Below, piece after piece: positions 18,665-27,352 of a stretch of DNA of 38,300 nt. The notes beneath the pieces are model-generated. The model made no database searches. It saw nothing but the letters and a program-made list of their open reading frames with translations, and was not told the DNA's origin. Origin of the DNA: Bacteroidales bacterium (GTDB lineage: Bacteria > Bacteroidota > Bacteroidia > Bacteroidales > VadinHA17); contig JAAYKX010000269.1 in assembly GCA_012522155.1 (NCBI GenBank), positions 1 to 38,300 of the forward strand. The letters run 5' to 3'. Position numbers and translations under genes: made by a program. The stretch's first letter is position 1, and each line of letters starts with the position of its first letter.

Positions 18665-20149
18665 CTATTTTCCTCCCCACTTTGCCTGAATTGCCCCTGA
18701 AGTGACGGCATTGCGTATTTTCCCTGGTCCGGTTACAATTTTCAGGTTTGAAAATTCCGGCAGATTGAAACTCTTGAGGAAAGTGTTATAATATTCCGGA
18801 TTTTTACGGGGAATTACAAATGCTTTTCCTGACTTCCCGTTTTCCCCGATATATGCCATATAGGGTCTGGTTGTCAGACCATCATCGCGGCGGCTTGCAA
18901 ACAGAAGCCATCTGCTGCAGGATGACCAGGAATGGTAGCTTTCAGAAAAATCACTGTTCAGGTCAGGCTTTTCTATTGCGAAAGTTTCAAGGTTGAGCAG
19001 AACAAGATCAGCCTCTTTGTGCCAGACCGGAAAACAACCATAGTCGTGGTACACCATGGCAAGAAACCTGCCATCGGGTGAAATTCTCGGAAATGAAATA
19101 CTTTTAGCCTCTTCCGAAGCACAGAATACGGGTTCCGGTTCTCCGAACAGGCGTGATGCGGGATCAAAGGGAACCCTGTAAAGATCATAGCGGGTCTGCC
19201 GGAAATCGTATATCTCCCCGATCCGGGGAGTCCTGCAGAAATACATCATCCTGCCGTCGGGAGACCATTCCGGATATGTGTCCATGTATTTCTCCCGTTC
19301 AGGAAGATCCACCGGCATGATCTCATTTTCGCCGATGTCATAAAGCAGCAGGGAGGATTCAAGATCGCTTACCTCAACCTTGTTTGCGTCGGCAGAATGG
19401 AATTTCTGTACAATGTTATTGGCTGAAAAGGCAACAAATCTGCCTGAGGGATGCCACCTGGGATAAACCGGTCCGTTTTTCATCTCAGGTGTATTAAGAT
19501 TAATTTTTATAAATTCTCCTCCTGAATAGAAATATGTTCCGGCCAGATTTCCCCTCATGTGAAAAAGGAAATCATCAGTCCTGCCGTTATTGAAACAGTG
19601 GCAGTTAACACAGTTCCCGTCTGCAACACTGTTTTTTATCAGAGGCCATTCCCTGAAGCTGCTGATATCACGCTGCCGGATTGAAATATCACTCCATCTC
19701 TCATATCCCGGAAGGATAAGTCTGTAAGTCACGTAGGGATCAGCGGCAGCGTCAGAAATGACATTGGTGACTGTTTTATATTTTATCCAGCCGGATTTCT
19801 TCTGCTTAACATAAATGTCAATGTTTAATTCCCTGCCCCTGTTTGCTGACAGCAGGGCCTTCCATTTCCGCAGCGGGATTCTTATTACAGCCTTCCGTGA
19901 ATTCAGCCTGATGAAAATATCATTTCCGGAGCTGATCCTGACGAAATATGCAGAGCCCTCCTCTTTCACCACAAAATTCATAGGGGCAATATTACAGGGG
20001 ATTATTATATCCGTGTAATCCGGACTGATCCGTGGCTGCCTGTCTGATTCTGTCAGATCACCGGCAGGTTCTGTTTTACATCCCGGAACACCCAGCATCA
20101 GGATAATCAGGAAGGAAAAAGAAGTAATAAGCTTCAGAGTTGTTGACAT
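18665..20149 (-). CDS. Lipoprotein with TolB/PD40-type beta-propeller repeats and a CxxCH heme-binding motif
   Basis: Lipobox MLGVPGC; NCVNCHCFNN (CVNCH); repeats YPRWHPSGRFVAFSAN, YPEWSPDGRMMYFCR, FPRISPDGRFLAMVYHD, HSWSSCSRWLLFASRRDDG. Confidence 0.8.
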   Translation of the reverse strand: MSTTLKLITSFSFLIILMLGVPGCKTEPAGDLTESDRQPRISPDYTDIIIPCNIAPMNFVVKEEGSAYFVRISSGNDIFIRLNSRKAVIRIPLRKWKALLSANRGRELNIDIYVKQKKSGWIKYKTVTNVISDAAADPYVTYRLILPGYERWSDISIRQRDISSFREWPLIKNSVADGNCVNCHCFNNGRTDDFLFHMRGNLAGTYFYSGGEFIKINLNTPEMKNGPVYPRWHPSGRFVAFSANNIVQKFHSADANKVEVSDLESSLLLYDIGENEIMPVDLPEREKYMDTYPEWSPDGRMMYFCRTPRIGEIYDFRQTRYDLYRVPFDPASRLFGEPEPVFCASEEAKSISFPRISPDGRFLAMVYHDYGCFPVWHKEADLVLLNLETFAIEKPDLNSDFSESYHSWSSCSRWLLFASRRDDGLTTRPYMAYIGENGKSGKAFVIPRKNPEYYNTFLKSFNLPEFSNLKIVTGPGKIRNAVTSGAIQAKWGGK

Positions 20150-20552
20150 AAAGTACAGGTCTTATTACAAATTTAAATTTTTTTTGGAAAGACCTGCCGG
20201 TATTTACCATTTTTACAGCATCCCCCTGCGGGTGGGATCTTTTCTGCTGATAGCCTTTCCTGCAGCGGGGGATTTTCTGCAGCCGGCCCTTTTTTAACAG
20301 ACGGGTTTTCCCGATGGGCTGTTTTATGTATTGACGCTGTCAAAATCATAATTTTTCATGTACATTTGACAATAGAGCATAAAACTTTTGAGCTTGTTGA
20401 TCTCCGGAAGACATATACCTGGTTATGAATATTTTTAAAAAAAATAATTATTTGATAATATATTGTTGCTTAGCTGTTTATGAAAACAGAATGAGTAAGT
20501 GTCTGAATTGTAAAGAATAAATTCATCAGTTAACAGGAAAAGAAGAATTACC

Positions 20553-22043
20553 ATGAAAACCAGTCGTCGTGATTTTTTAAAATCAACAGCTATTGCCGGA
20601 GCCGGGGTAATGGCAGGAAGTATGATTCAGGGCTGTGCTCCGGGGGAAACCAGATCAAATCTTCCAGAGATCATTGCTGCGGCAGGAAAAAAGCATAGCA
20701 TGCATTTTAATATGTCGGGCTATGCAGCGCCTGCCCTCCCGCTTGTCCGTACCGGTTTTGTCGGTCTGGGAGACCGGGGCAGCGGTGCAGTTCAACGACT
20801 TTCCAATATTGAAGGCGTTGAAATAGCAGCTTTCGGAGATCTCCGGGAGGCTGCTGTTAAAGGATCCCAGCGTTATCTGGAAAGGATCGGCAGGCCGCAG
20901 GCTGAGGAATTTTTTGGTGATAAAGATTCATGGAAAAAGCTTGTTGAGCTTCCTGGTCTGGATCTTATCTATGTGTGCACACCATGGGACATGCATGCGG
21001 AAATGGCAAACTATGCAATGGAATGCGGCAAGCATGTGGTATGTGAGGTTCCGCTGGTAAAGACTGTTGATGAAGCATGGATGCTTGTGGAAACATCGGA
21101 AAAGACCCGAAGACATTGCATGATGCTTGAAAACTGCTGTTATGACTTTTTTGAAATGCTTACTCTTAACATGGCCCGCAACGGACTATTTGGTGAAATA
21201 ATACACGGTGAAGGTGCATATATTCACAACCTAGTGGGAATGAATTTCAAAAAGCCCCTGGATGACCGTCAGTCAGACGGAGCCTATACCGGGATGTGGA
21301 GGCTTGAAGAAAATGCAAGCCGCAATGGTCTGCTTTATCCCACACACGGCCTGGGGCCGGTTGCACAGATTCTGAATATCAACTGCGGCGACAAAATGGA
21401 TTACCTCACTTCCATGTCAACCAATGATTTCACAATGCATAACCGTGAAGAAGAACTTGTGGCAGAGGATTCTTTTTATGAACCATGGAAAAATTCCCGC
21501 TTCAGAGGAAATTTCAATACTACACTTATCCGTACTGCACTGGGTAAAACAATCAAGATACAGCATGATGTGTCCTCTGAGCAGCCATATTCCAGGATAC
21601 ATCTGGTGAAGGGAACAACGGGAATGGCCGTGAAATATCCTGACGAAAGAATTGCTTTCGGGGAGAGCTGGCTGGAAAATGAGGAAGTGGCAGAACTGCA
21701 GGACAGGTACACACCTGAAATAATAAAAAGAGTGGGTGAGATGGCCAGGAGGGTAGGCGGACACGGAGGAATGGATTTTATCATGGACTGGCGGATGATT
21801 GACTGTCTGCGTAACGGACTTCCCCTTGACCAGAATGTTTACGACGGTGCTGCCTGGAGTGTGGTGGCTCCCCTGAGCGAATGGTCGGTAGCCAACAGGT
21901 CACAGTCAATAGATATTCCTGATTTTACCTGCGGGGCATGGCAGACCAACAGCCCTCACGATATTAATCTTGAAGCCGGAGGGACAACACAGGTACTGGA
22001 AATAAGGAGCCGGCAGGAGAACCTTCAGCTGGATGTGGTATAG
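20553..22043 (+). CDS. Tat-exported Gfo/Idh/MocA family protein, GH109-like (alpha-N-acetylgalactosaminidase family)
   Basis: Tat signal TSRRDFLKSTAIAGAG; Rossmann GFVGLGDRGSGAVQRL; CTPWDMHAEMANYAMECGKHVVCEVPL; HCMMLENCCYDFFEMLTLNMARNGLFGEIIHGEGAYIHNL; GGHGGMDFIMDWRMIDCLRNGLPLDQNVYDGAAWSVVAPLSEWSVANRSQSIDIPDF. Confidence 0.88.
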   Translation: MKTSRRDFLKSTAIAGAGVMAGSMIQGCAPGETRSNLPEIIAAAGKKHSMHFNMSGYAAPALPLVRTGFVGLGDRGSGAVQRLSNIEGVEIAAFGDLREAAVKGSQRYLERIGRPQAEEFFGDKDSWKKLVELPGLDLIYVCTPWDMHAEMANYAMECGKHVVCEVPLVKTVDEAWMLVETSEKTRRHCMMLENCCYDFFEMLTLNMARNGLFGEIIHGEGAYIHNLVGMNFKKPLDDRQSDGAYTGMWRLEENASRNGLLYPTHGLGPVAQILNINCGDKMDYLTSMSTNDFTMHNREEELVAEDSFYEPWKNSRFRGNFNTTLIRTALGKTIKIQHDVSSEQPYSRIHLVKGTTGMAVKYPDERIAFGESWLENEEVAELQDRYTPEIIKRVGEMARRVGGHGGMDFIMDWRMIDCLRNGLPLDQNVYDGAAWSVVAPLSEWSVANRSQSIDIPDFTCGAWQTNSPHDINLEAGGTTQVLEIRSRQENLQLDVV

Positions 22044-22222
22044 GCCGTTATAAACGTTGCAAATGATACCGGACAGATAGGTTTCGGGCATATTGCCGTT
22101 TCTGCGGTTAAAAAATTTATTGACATACTATATATTGTTTATTAAATTTATATATTTAATGTTGATTGCTTCTTTTCGACTTGATTGTTAGTTTATTTAA
22201 CCTTAAATAAAATCAATTTCAT

Positions 22223-23575
22223 ATGAAAAAATCTGGAATCTCGAGACGTGGTTTTCTGGGCACGACCGCTGCAGGCGCTGCAGGTATTGTGGCACCTGCC
22301 ATAATTACAGGTTGCAGCCCAGGCAGGGAGAAGGCCTTTAAACCGGTAGCCGACGGCACATGGCTGGATGCTGCACCTGACGGACCGGTACTGAAAGCCG
22401 GTATTATCGGCTGTGGCGGCCGCGGAAGCGGGGCTGCCATTAATTTTCTTAACGCCGGTCCCAATCTGCAGGTCACGGCACTTGGAGACACTTTCGGGGA
22501 TCGTGTTGAACAGGCAAAAAATTCGATTCTCAAACAGAAGGGACAGGAAGTACCTGAAGAAAATTGCTTTGTCGGCTTTGATGCTTTTGAAAAAGTAATT
22601 GAATCGGATGTTGACATAGTGATTCTTGCTGAACCGCCGTATTTCCGTCCGGCACATCTTGCAGCCGCCGTAGCTGCACGGAAACATATTTTTGCCGAAA
22701 AACCGGTATGTGTTGACCCCACCGGTGCCAGGTCAGTAATGGCAACCGCCCTTAAGGCCCAGGAGCTGGGACTGACAATTGTGACCGGCACCCAGCGCCG
22801 TCATCAGCGTAACTATGTTGCCAACTACAACCAGGTAAAAGCCGGGGCAATAGGAGATATAGTCGGGGGAAATGTCTGGTGGAACGGCGGCAAGCTGTGG
22901 CATCGTGACAGTAATCCTGAATGGTCGGAAATGGAATGGATGATCCGCGACTGGGTTAACTGGACCTGGCTTTCAGGAGATCATATAGTTGAACAGCACG
23001 TTCATAATATTGATGTCATGAACTGGTTTACCGGCTCACATCCTGTTAAGGCGCATGGCATGGGTTCACGGCTGAGACGGGTAACGGGTGATCAGTATGA
23101 TAATTTCTCCATTGAATTTGTTTTTGAAGACGGCCGGCGTTTCCACAGTCAGTGCCGTCAGATTAACGGATGCTGGAACAGTGTTGCAGAAAGATTGCAG
23201 GGAACAAAAGGTTCCACAAACTGTGCGGATGCCATTTATGACCTTGAAGGCAATGAGATATGGAAATATCAGTACCCTCTTGACAGTGAGGGCAATCCTT
23301 CAAGCGGAGCAATGATGGATCCCTATGTGCAGGAGCATATAGACATGGTTACAGCCATCCGGAACAATCAGCCTTTCAATGAGCTTGAAAACACAGCTAT
23401 ATCCACAATGACCGGGATCATGGGACGTATTTCCGCCTATACCGGCAGGGAAACAACCTGGGAGGAAATGATGAACTCCGATTTGAAACTTGGTCCTGCG
23501 GTATTCAGCTTTGGCAAGGTTGATATTCCGAAGGAAGTTCCTGTTGCCGGCGAAGCCTATGATTCAGGTGCCTAG
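22223..23575 (+). CDS. Tat-exported Gfo/Idh/MocA family oxidoreductase
   Basis: Tat signal ISRRGFLGTTAAGAAG; LKAGIIGCGGRGSGAAINFLNAG; HIFAEKPVCVDPTGARSV; GTQRRHQRNYV; DHIVEQHVHNIDVMNWFTG. Confidence 0.92.
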   Translation: MKKSGISRRGFLGTTAAGAAGIVAPAIITGCSPGREKAFKPVADGTWLDAAPDGPVLKAGIIGCGGRGSGAAINFLNAGPNLQVTALGDTFGDRVEQAKNSILKQKGQEVPEENCFVGFDAFEKVIESDVDIVILAEPPYFRPAHLAAAVAARKHIFAEKPVCVDPTGARSVMATALKAQELGLTIVTGTQRRHQRNYVANYNQVKAGAIGDIVGGNVWWNGGKLWHRDSNPEWSEMEWMIRDWVNWTWLSGDHIVEQHVHNIDVMNWFTGSHPVKAHGMGSRLRRVTGDQYDNFSIEFVFEDGRRFHSQCRQINGCWNSVAERLQGTKGSTNCADAIYDLEGNEIWKYQYPLDSEGNPSSGAMMDPYVQEHIDMVTAIRNNQPFNELENTAISTMTGIMGRISAYTGRETTWEEMMNSDLKLGPAVFSFGKVDIPKEVPVAGEAYDSGA

Positions 23576-23656
23576 GCAGGAAGAGCTTCAGCATGAGCCG
23601 CTCGGAGCACTTGGTCCCTGCGGCAGAAATGGTATTATACATAATGTCTTAGGATT

Positions 23657-24592
23657 ATGAACAACTCAAGAAGGAATTTCATAAAAAAAGCCACTGTGTC
23701 AGGAGCTGTCGTTATGACGGCTCCTACGGCCTTTGGTATTACGAAGAGCAGACTTCCTGATGCCACGGCTCCCTTCAAACTGAAATACGGGCCCAGCATC
23801 GGAATGTTCCCTCATCATGCGGGTAGCGATCCCCTGGATCATATCAGATTCTGTTACGACCAGGGGTTCAGGGCCATGTTTGACAACGGGCTGATAAACC
23901 GTCCCGTTGAGGAGCAGCAGAGAATAGCAGGTGAAATGAACAGGCTGGGAATGGAAATGGGTCCCTTTGTGCTGTATGCTGATTTTTCAGTCACATCATT
24001 TGTTCTGGACAAAGAGGAGATAAGGGAAATGCTATCGAAAAAAATGCAGGAGGGAGTCGAATGCTTTAAGAGAACAGGAGTGAAATGGGCTCTTGTTGTG
24101 CCCGGAAGATATGATGAAAGGCTTCACCGGGATTATCAGACAGCAAATGTGATCGACAATCTGAGAATGTGTTGTGACATAGTTGAACCTGCCGGACTTA
24201 CACTGGTACTTGAACCACTCAACACATTGATCAATCATCCCGGATTGTTCCTGACCGGTATTCCGCAGGCTTATTCAATCTGCCGGGCCGTTAACAGGAA
24301 ATCGTGTAAGATAGTCGATGATCTTTACCATCAGCAGATAAGCGAGGGGAACCTTATTCCGAACATGGAGGCGGCATGGAGTGAAATAGCTTCATTCCAT
24401 ATCGGTGATAATCCCGGGCGCAATGAACCTACTACCGGTGAGATTAACTACAGGAACGTGTTCAAATATATCTACAGCCGTAATTTTGACGGTGTGCTGG
24501 GAATGGAGCATGGTATAAGCATGAGGGGTACAAAAGAGGGTGAGGCCAGGGTGATCAGTGCATACAGGGAATGCGATAACTTTGAGATCTGA
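23657..24592 (+). CDS. Tat-exported TIM-barrel sugar isomerase/epimerase (hydroxypyruvate isomerase-like)
   Basis: Tat signal NSRRNFIKKATVSGAVV; LTLVLEPLNTLINHPGLFLTGIPQAYSICRAVNRKSCKIVDDLYHQQISEGNLI; FHIGDNPGRNEPTTGEINYRNVFKYI; GVLGMEHG. Confidence 0.88.
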   Translation: MNNSRRNFIKKATVSGAVVMTAPTAFGITKSRLPDATAPFKLKYGPSIGMFPHHAGSDPLDHIRFCYDQGFRAMFDNGLINRPVEEQQRIAGEMNRLGMEMGPFVLYADFSVTSFVLDKEEIREMLSKKMQEGVECFKRTGVKWALVVPGRYDERLHRDYQTANVIDNLRMCCDIVEPAGLTLVLEPLNTLINHPGLFLTGIPQAYSICRAVNRKSCKIVDDLYHQQISEGNLIPNMEAAWSEIASFHIGDNPGRNEPTTGEINYRNVFKYIYSRNFDGVLGMEHGISMRGTKEGEARVISAYRECDNFEI

Positions 24593-24687
24593 CGGATTTA
24601 TGTACCGGGCAAATTTTTCCGGAAATCCTCAGGCTTCCGGCTTGAAAATGATCTTGCAGGTAACTTCCGGACGCCGGGAAACACAGC

Positions 24688-25863
24688 TTAGTCAAGAAGG
24701 TGTTCAACAGGTTTGCTCCCTTCAGTCCCGATCATCCTTATCCTGATCCTGCCGTCAGTGATATCTCCGCGGAGGTAGGTGTTGTTGCTGTTGACAACTA
24801 CGGGGAATGTTGTTTTCCCCGGCATGGGAGGATGAAAGGAGTATCTGTGTGTATGGCCGCTGAGTACCGCATCAATCCCGGCTTCATTAAGTACCGGAAG
24901 CAGAACCTCATCAATATGAAGGGTGCCGTGCCAGCCGCTGACGCCGGGCGGCATATGCAGTATTGCAATTTTATTACGGCTATCCCTGAATGATTTTTCC
25001 CTGACAGCCTGTTTAAGCCATTCGGCCTGTTCAATCCTGTAGGCATCGAAATCGGCAAGACCACTGTATTCGATGTCGGAATCAGGCTTGTCTTCACCAC
25101 AGTCAAGCATGATAAAGGCAACATCCCCCACATTGAAAGTCCTGTAAATCCTTCCGTCTTTCAGCGGGAAGTAATACATCAGATAATCGGCATAGGGGCC
25201 GCGTGTTTCATGATTTCCTCTGGTAAAGGCTATAGGTACCCTTTTTGCAAACAACTCAACTGCAGCATCCATGAAATCGCTGAATATCTGTTCTTCATTA
25301 TGTATGGAAGAGGACATGTCACCATTAAAAATGACCATGTCCACGGATGTGAAATCTATATCCCGGCAGAGTTCTTTCATGAATTCCGCCCTGCCGTGTA
25401 TGTCGTTCAGCATAATAAAGGATACAGTATCATCACTGCTGCTGAAGGTCCGGAATGAAAGGGAATTCCTGCTGTATGCGGGATTGGCTGTGGTGGTTCC
25501 GTAAACAATTTTTGCATCATTTTCCCAGTGCAGGACCTCCTTCGAGAAAATACCATAGCGGTATCTTGTTCCGGGGGAAAGGTTTTCTATTCTTACCTTG
25601 TGCAGTGTGGTGGCAGCCTGTTTCCTGCCAAGATATGTATCATAGTATTTCGGGCGTTCCCTGCCGTAGAAATGACTTCCGTCATCCGGAGCTATTTCAA
25701 CCCATGCAAGAGCATTTTTATTTGTAATCCAAACAATTGTGACAGCAGTTTCACTCATGTCTGTCAGCCAGGGACCGTGTGTTATTTTAAAGTCTTGTTC
25801 CTGTGCCGGCAGCTTAAGGCTGTATAGTGCCAGCAGTCCTGATAACAGCAGGTATTTTTTCAT
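24688..25863 (-). CDS. Secreted calcineurin-like metallophosphoesterase with purple-acid-phosphatase-type N-terminal domain
   Basis: Signal peptide; FKITHGPWLTDMSETAVTIVWIT; RIENLSPGTRYRYGI; ndIHGR, FNGDMSS, RGNHETRG, LSGHTHRYSFH. Confidence 0.88.
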   Translation of the reverse strand: MKKYLLLSGLLALYSLKLPAQEQDFKITHGPWLTDMSETAVTIVWITNKNALAWVEIAPDDGSHFYGRERPKYYDTYLGRKQAATTLHKVRIENLSPGTRYRYGIFSKEVLHWENDAKIVYGTTTANPAYSRNSLSFRTFSSSDDTVSFIMLNDIHGRAEFMKELCRDIDFTSVDMVIFNGDMSSSIHNEEQIFSDFMDAAVELFAKRVPIAFTRGNHETRGPYADYLMYYFPLKDGRIYRTFNVGDVAFIMLDCGEDKPDSDIEYSGLADFDAYRIEQAEWLKQAVREKSFRDSRNKIAILHMPPGVSGWHGTLHIDEVLLPVLNEAGIDAVLSGHTHRYSFHPPMPGKTTFPVVVNSNNTYLRGDITDGRIRIRMIGTEGSKPVEHLLD

Positions 25864-26059
25864 TTTTTCCGGTGTATTTCTCTCTCATTTCTGTAAGTTC
25901 ACACAGTGCTGTTTCCTCTTTTATCAGGTCAGGTCTTAGCGAAACGGAAATTAGCGGAATAACAGAAACAGGTGAGTATTTATTCATTTTTAACAGGTCT
26001 AAGCTGTGAAAATAAAAATTTAATCGGTTATTTTCACAAAATATAACTATTATTTAAAG

Positions 26060-26067
26060 TATATTTG
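26060..26067 (+). promoter_or_regulatory. Candidate Bacteroidota -7 promoter element (TAnnTTTG)
   Basis: Exact TATATTTG in AT-rich intergenic DNA about 105 nt upstream of the lactonase ATG; -33 element not clear. Confidence 0.35.
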
Positions 26068-26172
26068 GGACTTTTAAGCACATTGTCTTAAGTAACAGGA
26101 ACATTTCAGTTTCAGATTGATCAGCTTAAACCGAACAGCATTGAAATATCAGAATTAGTAACATAAAATAAA

Positions 26173-27294
26173 ATGAGAATGAGAAAGACAAGATTATTAA
26201 TGTTATCATTTTTGGCAATGGTAGTATTTGCAACATCTGGTTGTGGTGAAAACCCCAAATTTTTTGCAGGGGGATATGCAAAAGGTGAAGAGAAAGGAAT
26301 GTTTGTTTATGAAATGGATAAAAAGAGCGGAGCGGTTAAATTGTTGTCACAGGCAGATGCTGGTCCCAATCCCTCATATTTTTGTTACTCTCAGGAGAAT
26401 AAGCTCATGTATGCAGCCAATGAGGTCGGAATGTTCCTCGGTCAGCGCGGGGGCGGTCTGACTACCCTCAGATACAGTGAGAGCGATGCTACACTCGAAA
26501 AAATCAGTGAAATGGTTGTACCCTTTGGCGGACCCTGTTATATTTCCTTATCACCCGACAAGGTATATCTTTTACTGGCAAACTACGGAAGCGGTTCAGT
26601 TGCCGTGGTCAGGCTGAACAATGAGGGGATACCCGAAACTGTGACGGATACGGTGAGATATATGGTAGAAAGGCCGTTTCGTTCAAATCCCCACATGGTG
26701 ATGAGCGACCCTCTCGGGAATCATATTTTTGTAACAGATCTCGGGCAGGATCGTTTTGTGGTATATGAGTTTGATGCCGTGGAGGGTAAGCTTGCCCTGG
26801 TTGAAAATGGCATTGTAGCGGTTGAGAAAGGATCCGGGCCCCGTCATTTTACATTCAGTGCCGACGGATCCAGAATGTATCTCATCAATGAACTTGGATC
26901 AACGATGATGACATTCAGTAATGACCATAAGGGTAATCTGACCCATATGCAGACTATTTCCACCAGAGGCTTTGATGCCACCGAACAGAATTATCCCGGT
27001 GATACTCATGCAGGGAAAAGCGGAGAATATATTTACGGTTCAAACAGGGGCGAAAACTCGATAGTGATTTATAAGGTAGCTGATGACGGAACGCTTGATC
27101 TTGCCGGGCATACCACCTGCGGAGGAGACTGGCCCAGGAATTTTGTCATTGATCCGTCGGGCGGATTCCTTCTTGTCGGCAACCAGAGATCCGACAATAT
27201 CGCGGTGTTTAAAATCAACAAAAGAACAGGGATGCCTGAAGGACCTGTTGAAAATGTAGTAATGCAGGCACCCGCCTGTTTGAAATTCTATTAG
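26173..27294 (+). CDS. Lactonase family (6-phosphogluconolactonase-like, seven-bladed propeller) lipoprotein
   Basis: Lipobox FATSGC; FAGGYAKGEEKGMFVYEMDKKSG, ANYGSGSVAVVRL, GSGPRHFTFSADGSRMYLINELGSTM, GSNRGENSIVIYKV, WPRNFVIDPSGGFLLVGNQRSDNIAVFKIN. Confidence 0.9.
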   Translation: MRMRKTRLLMLSFLAMVVFATSGCGENPKFFAGGYAKGEEKGMFVYEMDKKSGAVKLLSQADAGPNPSYFCYSQENKLMYAANEVGMFLGQRGGGLTTLRYSESDATLEKISEMVVPFGGPCYISLSPDKVYLLLANYGSGSVAVVRLNNEGIPETVTDTVRYMVERPFRSNPHMVMSDPLGNHIFVTDLGQDRFVVYEFDAVEGKLALVENGIVAVEKGSGPRHFTFSADGSRMYLINELGSTMMTFSNDHKGNLTHMQTISTRGFDATEQNYPGDTHAGKSGEYIYGSNRGENSIVIYKVADDGTLDLAGHTTCGGDWPRNFVIDPSGGFLLVGNQRSDNIAVFKINKRTGMPEGPVENVVMQAPACLKFY

Positions 27295-27352
27295 GATTTC
27301 TCTCAGGTATACGACATATAATTAGTTTTCCCGGGATTTTAGTTCTTTCCTG

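Noticed and set aside
22120-22148. TTGACA-17nt-TAAATT sigma70-like spacing upstream of the second Gfo/Idh/MocA gene
   Set aside because: E. coli-type consensus is not how Bacteroidota primary promoters usually look; AT-rich background makes this weak
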